From Gammaproteobacteria bacterium (lineage in GTDB: Bacteria > Pseudomonadota > Gammaproteobacteria > Competibacterales > Competibacteraceae): a DNA stretch of 64,000 nt. Below are positions 1-6,657 of this stretch, piece after piece. Where the stretch lies: contig JACKNE010000008.1 in assembly GCA_024235035.1 (NCBI GenBank), positions 124,001 through 188,000 on the forward strand, in the 5' to 3' direction. Below the pieces are notes generated by a model that was not told the DNA's origin, searched no databases, and worked only from the letters and a program-made list of their open reading frames with translations. How positions within the stretch are numbered: position 1 is the first letter of the stretch; each line of letters begins with the position of its first letter. A program made the position numbers and the translations under genes.

Positions 1-2538
1 CCTCAACTGATCATTTCGACGCTGGCGGCACAGAACATGATGGAATCGGCCGGCGAAGTGGTCACGCACCAAAATCGTGTGCTGATGCGTGTAGATGGCA
101 GTTTCAATTCCCTGGATAGCATTCGTGCGATCGGGATTCGCGCCAATGGGCGAACCTTCCGCCTGGGCGATGTTGCGGAGATATGGCGTGGCTATGTGGA
201 CCCACCGACCTTCAAGATGCGCTATATGGGTCAAGAAGCCATCGGCCTGGCGGTTTCGATGGTCAAGGGTGGGGATATATTGAAGTTGGGTGCGGACCTG
301 AAAAGCGCTCTGCAAAAATTGCAGGCGGAGCTACCGGTCGGTATCGATATTCACCAAGTCACCGATCAACCGCGGGTGGTCAAGGAGTCGGTCAACCAAT
401 TCATGAGAACCTTCGTCGAAGCAGTGGTGATCGTGTTGGGCGTGACCTTCTTCAGCCTGGGTTGGCGCGCGGGCGTGGTGGTGACACTGTCGGTTCCATT
501 GGTCCTAGCCATGACCTTCCTCGGCATGAAATTGTTCGGTATCGATCTGCATCGCATCTCGCTCGGTGCGCTGATCATCGCTCTCGGCTTATTGGTGGAT
601 GACGCGATCATCGTGCTGGAGATGATCGACCGCAAGCTGGAGCAAGGCTGGGAAAGGGTGAAAGCGACGACCTTTGCCTACACTAGCACGGCTTTCCCGA
701 TGTTGACCGGCACCCTGGTGACCGTGGCCGGTTTTTTACCGATCGGGCTAGCCAAATCCAATGCCGGCGAATATACCTTCTCCATCTTTGCCGTAGTGGG
801 CATCGCCCTGATCTCCTCATGGATCGTAGCCGTGTTGTTTACCCCCTATCTCGCGCATGCGCTGATGCCGACACCGTCGGAGCCACTCTCCGATGTAGCA
901 CTTCCTCAATCTTTTCCGCCCAGTAAAACCGGGTTCAGTCGTTGGGTGCAGCATTACCGCGACGGGGTGATTCGCCTGGAAGAAAACGCCAACGATAGCT
1001 TGTTGCGCTTGGTGGAATGGTGTCTGAATTACCGTTGGTGGGTCATCGCATTGACCCTGGCGATTTTCATCCTGGCGGTACTGGGGTTTCGTTTTGTCCC
1101 GCAGCAATTCTTTCCTTCCTCATCCCGGCCTGAGTTGCTGGTGGAAATATGGCTGCCAGAGAACTCTTCCTTCGTTGCTACCGAAACTCAGGTGAAACAC
1201 CTGGAGGAACTGCTGATGCGGCAGAGCGGCGTTGTCAATGTCGTGAGCTACGTTGGCAGCGGTTCGCCGCGTTTTTATCTGGCGATGGAACCGCAACTGC
1301 CCAATCTCAATTTCGCCCAGATGGTGGTCATGAATCAGGATGAATCAACTCGCGAAGCGACCTTGAAACAAATCAAGGACTGGTTTGAAAACGATTTTCC
1401 TATGGTTCGCGGGCGAGCAACCCGGCTGGAGAACGGACCCCCAGTCGGTTATCCGGTGCAGTTTCGGGTGGTGGGACCTGACCCTCAGCGCTTGAAACCG
1501 ATCGTAGCCGAACTGATTGAGATCATGCGCACTAATCCATACACGCGTGACATCAATACCAACTGGAATGAGATGATCCAGACCGTGCGACTACGGGTGG
1601 ATCAAGACAAAGCGCGGGCGCTGGGCATCAATCCTGGCGATCTCTCACGCAATTTGCACGCTATCCTCAACGGGTTACCCATCACTCAGTACCGGGAGAG
1701 CAATGAACTGATCGATGTCGTCCTGCGCGCTCGCCAGGAAGACCGTAATAACTTAGGTCATCTTCGAGATCTCAATATCTACACGGGAAACGGTCGATTC
1801 GTTCCCCTGGGACAAATCGCCTATATCGAAACTCAATTCGAGGAAGGCGTCATCTGGCGGCGTGACCGTTTTCCGGCGATCACCGTGCGCGCAGATATTC
1901 CCGATGGGGTGCAAGCGCCGGACGTGACCTTGCAGATCGACCGTATCTTAACGCCCTTGCGCGCTCGGTTACCCGACGGGTATCGAATTGAAATCGGCGG
2001 CGCCCAGGAAGCCAGCACCAAATCCCAGGCGTCCATCAACGCCGTCATGCCGCTGATGGTCGCAGTGATCGTGACCTTGCTCATGTTCCAGCTTCAGAGC
2101 TTCCAACGCACCTTGATCGTGCTGCTCACGGCGCCGTTAGGCGTGATCGGCGTCACTCTGTTCCTGCTCATCACCCAACTGCCGTTCGGTTTCGTGGCGA
2201 TGCTGGGCGTCATCGCGCTGTCGGGCATCATCATGCGCAATGCGGTGATCCTGCTAGATCAAATCGAGCAGGATCAACAGGCAGGGCTTTCCACCTGGAA
2301 CGCCATCATCAGTTCAACCGTGCGTCGGTTCCGGCCCATCATGCTGACCGCCCTGACCGCAATCCTGGCGCTGATTCCCTTGACCGAGAGCACCTTCTGG
2401 GCGCCGATGGCGGTGGCGATCATGGGTGGGTTGCTGGTCGCTACGGTTCTGGACCGGCTGGCGCTGCCGGCACTGTACGCCGCCTGGTTCAAGGTGCGAC
2501 CCCACCCGACGGTATCCCAGAGTGATACCTTGAGCTAA
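1..2538 (+). CDS. RND-family efflux permease, 5' end outside window
   Basis: The reading frame is open from the first base, so the gene starts upstream of the window; 845 codons remain and about 200 N-terminal residues are missing compared with AcrB-type proteins (about 1030 aa). The family forms inner-membrane trimers that export drugs, metals or lipids using the proton gradient. Seen: porter-domain sequence, then a membrane block with the paired acidic residues expected in TM4 (GLLVDDAIIVLEMI), a second porter/docking half, and a C-terminal membrane block (GVIALSGIIMRNAVILL) where a basic Arg sits at the usual TM10 Lys position. The substrate cannot be told; the adaptor gene would be expected upstream. 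No outer-membrane channel gene follows. Confidence 0.93.
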   Translation, partial: PQLIISTLAAQNMMESAGEVVTHQNRVLMRVDGSFNSLDSIRAIGIRANGRTFRLGDVAEIWRGYVDPPTFKMRYMGQEAIGLAVSMVKGGDILKLGADLKSALQKLQAELPVGIDIHQVTDQPRVVKESVNQFMRTFVEAVVIVLGVTFFSLGWRAGVVVTLSVPLVLAMTFLGMKLFGIDLHRISLGALIIALGLLVDDAIIVLEMIDRKLEQGWERVKATTFAYTSTAFPMLTGTLVTVAGFLPIGLAKSNAGEYTFSIFAVVGIALISSWIVAVLFTPYLAHALMPTPSEPLSDVALPQSFPPSKTGFSRWVQHYRDGVIRLEENANDSLLRLVEWCLNYRWWVIALTLAIFILAVLGFRFVPQQFFPSSSRPELLVEIWLPENSSFVATETQVKHLEELLMRQSGVVNVVSYVGSGSPRFYLAMEPQLPNLNFAQMVVMNQDESTREATLKQIKDWFENDFPMVRGRATRLENGPPVGYPVQFRVVGPDPQRLKPIVAELIEIMRTNPYTRDINTNWNEMIQTVRLRVDQDKARALGINPGDLSRNLHAILNGLPITQYRESNELIDVVLRARQEDRNNLGHLRDLNIYTGNGRFVPLGQIAYIETQFEEGVIWRRDRFPAITVRADIPDGVQAPDVTLQIDRILTPLRARLPDGYRIEIGGAQEASTKSQASINAVMPLMVAVIVTLLMFQLQSFQRTLIVLLTAPLGVIGVTLFLLITQLPFGFVAMLGVIALSGIIMRNAVILLDQIEQDQQAGLSTWNAIISSTVRRFRPIMLTALTAILALIPLTESTFWAPMAVAIMGGLLVATVLDRLALPALYAAWFKVRPHPTVSQSDTLS

Positions 2539-2590
2539 AGCCGGCTGCAAAGAGCATCGCCCTAAAACCAGGGCTTGCGCAGAGGATCTT

Positions 2591-3049
2591 ATGAGTACGC
2601 TACACGATACCGATTTCTTTGGTTGGACACGCCAGCAGGCCGATCTGCTCCGGACCAGGCGCTTCGATCAGATCGACGTACCGAGCCTGATCGATGAGAT
2701 TGAAGATATGGGCAAAGGCCAGATACGGGAATTGGAGAGCCAGCTGGGCATTCTGCTGGCGCATCTGCTCAAGTGGCGCTACCAGCCCGAGCAGCGCAGC
2801 GTCAGTTGGGAAACCACCATTCGGGAACAGCGCCGCCGGCTGACCCGCTTGCTCGCCGATAGTCCCAGTCTTAAATCCCGGTTAGCGAAGGCTCATGACG
2901 ACGCTTATGGTGATGCCTGCTTGATCGCGCGCCGGGAAACGGCGCTGCCAGAAAAAACCTTCCCTGAAATCAGTCCATTCAGCCTCGGACAAACCCTTGA
3001 TCCGGACTACTGGCTGGCTGATGACACTGAAATGGCAGTTGGCACCTAA
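2591..3049 (+). CDS. DUF29 domain-containing protein
   Basis: A 152-residue protein matching the DUF29 family. It opens with the typical D-x-D-FxxWTxxQAxLLRxxRFDxxD block (residues 6-28), followed by a helix with LIDEIEDMGK and the H-L-L-K-W-R-Y motif around residues 57-63. DUF29 proteins are small, soluble and helical, common in cyanobacteria and proteobacteria, and have no established function. It lies about 50 nt after the efflux permease and converges on the ThiF-like gene. The family call is from recognition of these motifs; no role can be assigned. Confidence 0.85.
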   Translation: MSTLHDTDFFGWTRQQADLLRTRRFDQIDVPSLIDEIEDMGKGQIRELESQLGILLAHLLKWRYQPEQRSVSWETTIREQRRRLTRLLADSPSLKSRLAKAHDDAYGDACLIARRETALPEKTFPEISPFSLGQTLDPDYWLADDTEMAVGT

Positions 3050-3064
3050 GCACAAATCGACGGC

Positions 3065-3174
3065 TCCACCCATGCTAAATGTAGGTTGGCGCTGAGCGTA
3101 GCGAAGCCCAACAGTCATGAGTAGGGTGCCTCGCCTCAGGCTATGAAAGGCGCACTTTCATGGCAACCTACCCA
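3065..3174. repeat. Dispersed palindromic repeat, copy 1
   Basis: The left arm (3066-3112) carries GTAGGTTGGCGCTGAGC and GCGAAGCCCAAC, and the right arm ends in CAACCTACCC, so the ends are inverted. The same arms recur at 6512-6618 and 18384-18477. This copy fills the gap between two convergent genes, a typical position for REP/MITE-like intergenic repeats. It may also act as a transcript-end structure; that is inference. Confidence 0.75.
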
Positions 3175-3192
3175 TCGTTTCCGATTTGCTCA

Positions 3193-4065
3193 TTAACCCA
3201 AGGCATTGCCCTGGAGGATCGGACGGATAAAGCGCAGTAGCAGGCGCTGCAAGGGATTGGCGTTGCCAAACGGCCGCCAAGTGTAGGCGAGCTTTTGCCG
3301 GTAAGCATCGTATTGCAGCGCCCATGGAGCGGCGCGCGTCGGCCCGCGTTTGAGCAGAATTTTTAGCACTTCTGTGCCCATCACCCCAGCGCATAGTTGG
3401 CAAGCCATATCGGTCGATGGCCCGCGCGTTTCGCGGAAATTGACAGCAGAAGGTTCCACGAGGTAGTTGCGCTGCAACATACGTGGCGACAGGCCAGCGA
3501 TGAAGCGGGCGAATTGTTCCTGTCGGGGCTGGCCTTCCAGTCGAAAGTAGTTCTCGAAGCTCATCCCACCTGGCTTGAAGTACAGCAATGCCGCACCCAT
3601 ACCGAGCGGGGCCACCGTGACCGCCGGAATACCGCGTGCGTAGCAAGCGGCGAACAACATACGCCGGGCGTCGAGAGCGAAAAAATCAATGCCATCGACG
3701 TAAAGTTCCACCCCGTCGAGGAAGGCGTCGATATTGGTCGGTTGAACACCGTCGGCGAAGACACGAAGTTCCAGTTCAGGATTGATGTCCTGGGCCATGC
3801 GCGCCAACACGTCAGTTTTGGCTTGACCAAGGCTGGAGAGGGTAGCGCCAGCTTGGCGGTTGAAATTCTGGAGTTCGAAACGGTCGAAATCGGCGATGTA
3901 AAATTTTCCGATACCTAGTCGAGCAAGGGTCAGCAGATGGGCGCCGCCGACACCACCCAGGCCGGCAATGGCCACCCGCGCCTGACGCAACCGTTGTTGT
4001 TCGGTGGTTGTTAGCCAGCCGATATTTCTTGAAAAAGCAAGGGCATAGTCAAAGTTCGAAAGCAT
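3193..4065 (-). CDS. ThiF/MoeB-type E1-like adenylyltransferase, stand-alone
   Basis: A 290-residue E1-like protein. Enzymes of this superfamily adenylate the C-terminus of a ubiquitin-like sulfur carrier or a small substrate. Visible features are the Rossmann nucleotide loop AGLGGVGG (residues 34-41), the IADFDRFELQNFNRQ block (Asp and Arg contact ATP), the downstream Lys in GQAKTDVL, and the VDGIDFF region. Only one CxxC pair is visible (ACQLCAGV, near residue 227), so the four-Cys zinc site of MoeB/ThiF looks incomplete. No thiS, moaD, rhodanese or JAB-protease gene is adjacent. The substrate is unknown; superfamily membership is secure, the subfamily is not. Confidence 0.85.
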   Translation of the reverse strand: MLSNFDYALAFSRNIGWLTTTEQQRLRQARVAIAGLGGVGGAHLLTLARLGIGKFYIADFDRFELQNFNRQAGATLSSLGQAKTDVLARMAQDINPELELRVFADGVQPTNIDAFLDGVELYVDGIDFFALDARRMLFAACYARGIPAVTVAPLGMGAALLYFKPGGMSFENYFRLEGQPRQEQFARFIAGLSPRMLQRNYLVEPSAVNFRETRGPSTDMACQLCAGVMGTEVLKILLKRGPTRAAPWALQYDAYRQKLAYTWRPFGNANPLQRLLLRFIRPILQGNALG

Positions 4066-4179
4066 AGCAGCAACCTGATAATCCTATTGATAAGGCGAAA
4101 TCTATATGATCCCAGCGAGGCGGCAAATGGCATGATACCTTCGCAAATCGAGGCATTATGTAGTCTCCTTAGCTATAGC

Positions 4180-4202
4180 GGGTTGTCGGAAAACTTTACA
4201 GC
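4180..4202 (+). promoter_or_regulatory. Upstream activator-like site A of the PEP-CTERM gene
   Basis: First of two near-identical imperfect palindromes, core TGTCGGAAAACTTTACA at 4184-4200. The second copy starts 134 bp downstream. Both lie upstream of a sigma-54 promoter in an otherwise AT-rich 430-bp gap, the layout expected for bacterial enhancer-binding-protein sites. PrsR would be the natural candidate because PrsK/PrsR regulators accompany PEP-CTERM systems; no such gene is in the window. Confidence 0.6.
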
Positions 4203-4313
4203 TTTTTGCTGGATGCCCGGCGGACAATCTCGTGAAACCAAGCAGATTCATTAGTTAATTCTATTATTTATCATTATCTTATTTAAATTTATCCTGCTAT
4301 TGCCCTGAATACA

Positions 4314-4336
4314 GGGTTGTCGAAAAATTTTACAGC
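4314..4336 (+). promoter_or_regulatory. Upstream activator-like site B of the PEP-CTERM gene
   Basis: Second copy of the repeated site, core TGTCGAAAAATTTTACA at 4318-4334, differing from site A at two of 17 positions. The outer TGT and ACA triplets form the palindromic ends. It sits about 85 bp upstream of the sigma-54 box. The intervening DNA (4203-4313) is AT-rich and holds no reading frame. Confidence 0.6.
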
Positions 4337-4418
4337 CTATGAAAATACCCCATACCAGGATCACTAATAATGATTTCAATTCATTGTTTTAAAACAAACT
4401 ATTCCATAATTTAATTTA

Positions 4419-4434
4419 TGGCATAGCATATGCT
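4419..4434 (+). promoter_or_regulatory. Sigma-54 (RpoN) promoter
   Basis: TGGCATAGCATATGCT matches the -24/-12 consensus (TGGCAC...TTGC) with the invariant GG and GC exactly 10 nt apart. Predicted transcription would begin near 4445, leaving a leader of about 50 nt before the PEP-CTERM start codon at 4498. Two repeated activator-like sites lie 85-240 bp upstream, as sigma-54 promoters require. Confidence 0.75.
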
Positions 4435-4497
4435 TAAGATTCATTCATGAAGTTTGCTTCGTTCTAACCAGTACGCAATGATTTTTAGGAGTTCACC

Positions 4498-5427
4498 ATG
4501 AAAAAGCTCTCTACTGTATCCCTCGCGCTGGCCGCGCTGTTTGCTGCCGGGTCCGCATCTGCTAACGACATGTTCATTGATGTGGGTAGCAATGTCTACG
4601 ATAGTACGCTCGTGTTTAATGGAGTGGAAATCCCTGTCCCTCCTATCGATGCGGACACCACCACCGGTATTTTCGACGAATTTGGTTTCAGCCAAATCTT
4701 GGCGACGTCGATCTACGACATCACGGATGGCAGCATATTCGGTAGTTTCTACGACACCAACATTCCAGCTGAATTAGCGGCCCTGGGCATCCCCACCAGC
4801 GGTACGGCGCTTGATGGACTTACCAACGTTAGCCTGACTTTGCCTGACTGCCCCAATGGCCAATGCGATATCGATGCATTGAGTCCGCTGGTTCCCCCAG
4901 TGGCGACGGGTGATGGAGAAGGCTTCCTCCGGAGCTGGGATCTGCAGGTTGCCTATCATTTCGATGGCACGTTGACAGCCGCTGGCCCAGTTTACACCGG
5001 TGGTTATTTTGATGTATATTTCAATGACTTGACGGCTGCCAATGCGGACTTCTTGGCGTTTTCAGGCACGTTGACCGGATCGAACGTCCAGGCGGCCAAT
5101 CTGGATTTGTTTTTCGATATCACCTATGCAGCGCCAGGCTTTCTCTGGGTCGATAACGGCTCCGGGACTTTCATCGACGCAAGCACGGTTTCAGCCCCTA
5201 ATTTCGTGGCGCTAACCCTTGACACTAACGTCAATCCGCCGATTCCGACGCTCAATCAGTTGCTGCCGATCGATCTGGGCGGCGCCAACGGCGCGCTTCC
5301 GGATGTCGCGGTACGTCAGACGACCCTCGACGGCTCGATTACGGCTTCGATTCCCGAGCCGGCTTCGCTGGCTTTGCTAGGCGTCGGTTTGCTGGGCCTC
5401 GGTTTCTCTCGCCGTCGCCAAGCCTAA
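4498..5427 (+). CDS. PEP-CTERM sorting-domain surface protein
   Basis: A 309-residue exported protein. It has a classic signal peptide (MKKLSTVSLALAALFAAG, cleavage after about residue 22) and a C-terminal PEP-CTERM tail at about 285-309: IPEP, a hydrophobic segment (ASLALLGVGLLGLGF) and the basic end SRRRQA. Such tails are recognised and cleaved by exosortase (EpsH/XrtA) in the inner membrane. The mature region is acidic, low in Lys/Arg and unrecognised, with one CPNGQC cysteine pair. The start is fixed by an AGGAG 8 nt upstream. The gene is driven by the sigma-54 promoter at 4419 and followed by a strong terminator. No exosortase gene is in the window; the function is probably in extracellular matrix or flocs. 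Confidence 0.92.
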   Translation: MKKLSTVSLALAALFAAGSASANDMFIDVGSNVYDSTLVFNGVEIPVPPIDADTTTGIFDEFGFSQILATSIYDITDGSIFGSFYDTNIPAELAALGIPTSGTALDGLTNVSLTLPDCPNGQCDIDALSPLVPPVATGDGEGFLRSWDLQVAYHFDGTLTAAGPVYTGGYFDVYFNDLTAANADFLAFSGTLTGSNVQAANLDLFFDITYAAPGFLWVDNGSGTFIDASTVSAPNFVALTLDTNVNPPIPTLNQLLPIDLGGANGALPDVAVRQTTLDGSITASIPEPASLALLGVGLLGLGFSRRRQA

Positions 5428-5447
5428 TCATCCGAGTTTTTACCCCC

Positions 5448-5477
5448 AACGGCGGCCCATACCAGGCCGCCGTTTTT
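5448..5477 (+). terminator. Rho-independent terminator after the PEP-CTERM gene
   Basis: A perfect 10-bp stem (AACGGCGGCC / GGCCGCCGTT) with a 7-nt loop is followed by a T-run. It starts 20 nt after the stop codon and separates the PEP-CTERM transcript from the acyltransferase gene. Confidence 0.92.
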
Positions 5478-5668
5478 ATTTGTGAAAAATCAACTATCAT
5501 CAAATTGCTCTGTTTAAAGGGTCTGTGCAGTATCCGGTTTTTTATGTAGAGTATATACAGTGCGTTATTTATGATAATAATACATCATAAATACAACAAA
5601 ATTATGCTTCTAGGCTCACAACAAGAACCCTGCTGGTTCAAAGAACCTGCTACTGGAATCCTGCTCTC

Positions 5669-6487
5669 ATGCCCTTATTCGACCGTGACTATGAAGTGAT
5701 TTTGGCCGACACAGAAGCCAGCCGAGCTATTCACCGGAAGATTCGTTATCACGTTTACTGCCTGGAGCATCGCTTTGAAAACCCCGGCGCCTTCCCACGA
5801 GGCGAAGAACACGATGCCTGGGACAACCACTCTGCACTCTTCATCGTTCGCAACCGACGATCAGGCACCTGGGTCGCCGCCGTGCGCCTAGTGCTCCCGC
5901 ACGGGGCAAGTTTTCCACTTGAAAAACTGAACTGTCTGACGTCCGATATCGATCGACCATCCCGCAACGCATTCGCCGAGGCTTCGCGCATCTGCATCAT
6001 CCGTTCATCGAGTCCCTGGCAGATCAATCCACATATGGACTGGGATTATGGGCATGTCGGCAGAACTGGCGAATCCGAAATTCTGCTGGGTATGTTGCGG
6101 ACCCTGTTTGTCTATTGCGCTAAACACAGCCTCGAATATGTCTACCTGCTGATCACGGACGCCTTGGCGCGCTTGCTACGCCGGTGGGGCCTCGTGCTGC
6201 ATTCAATAGGAACCCGCATCGATCACCGAGGTCTCCGCGCCCCTTATCTGGTCAAGCGCCTGGAAAGCATCAAGTCCATGGGTGAGAAATCCGTGCTGGT
6301 TCGCGATTTGCTCGCACGACAGACACTAGCCTATCGGCCTTTTTCAGCCTTCAGCGCAACTGAAGAGATTTCGGTCCCGATGCTGCCCGCCGCCTCATTC
6401 CCGCCTCCAACAGCCGACCTGTCTTGGCGTATGGATGGCGCCAGCCGATCCCGGCCCGGCCCTGGCGCTTGGCGCGGCGCGGCTTGA
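5669..6487 (+). CDS. PEP-CTERM/exosortase-associated acyltransferase
   Basis: A 272-residue protein resembling the PEP-CTERM/exosortase-associated acyltransferase family, a GNAT-fold branch related to autoinducer synthases and FeeM-type N-acyl amino-acid synthases. Recognisable blocks are the N-terminal Y-E-V-I-L-A-D-T plus IHRKIRYHVYCLEHRFE (about 23-40), FPRGEEHDAWDNHS, and AAVRLVLPH (about 71-79), followed by an EASRICIIRS segment. These correspond to the acyl-homoserine-lactone-synthase-like core. It sits downstream of a PEP-CTERM gene, the expected association. A terminator and a 240-nt AT-rich gap separate the two, so it probably has its own promoter; I saw no clear sigma-54 box there. 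The acyl acceptor is unknown. Confidence 0.82.
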   Translation: MPLFDRDYEVILADTEASRAIHRKIRYHVYCLEHRFENPGAFPRGEEHDAWDNHSALFIVRNRRSGTWVAAVRLVLPHGASFPLEKLNCLTSDIDRPSRNAFAEASRICIIRSSSPWQINPHMDWDYGHVGRTGESEILLGMLRTLFVYCAKHSLEYVYLLITDALARLLRRWGLVLHSIGTRIDHRGLRAPYLVKRLESIKSMGEKSVLVRDLLARQTLAYRPFSAFSATEEISVPMLPAASFPPPTADLSWRMDGASRSRPGPGAWRGAA

Positions 6488-6511
6488 ACTCCCTGCATAC
6501 CTCTCTACTAT

Positions 6512-6618
6512 CCCACCCACGCTAGATGTAGGTTGGCACTGAGCATAGCGAAGCCCAACAAGTTTTATGGTTTCAAGAGGTTGAGGTTGGGCTTCGTTCC
6601 TCAGCCCAACCTACCCAC
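6512..6618. repeat. Dispersed palindromic repeat, copy 2
   Basis: The most symmetric copy. The left arm has GTAGGTTGGCACTGAGC and GCGAAGCCCAAC; the right arm has TTGGGCTTCG, CTCAGCCCAACCTAC. Transcribed from either strand it would fold into a long hairpin. It lies between the convergent acyltransferase and ACP-ligase-PlsC genes. Confidence 0.8.
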
Positions 6619-6657
6619 CGCTTTTAAGAGTGATCAAAGCGGAGCAATCACTGGCCC

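Noticed and set aside
5520..5668. Sigma-54 promoter before the exosortase-associated acyltransferase
   Set aside because: Candidate GG...GC pairs have wrong spacing (12 rather than 10 nt); the AT-rich region may hold another promoter type.
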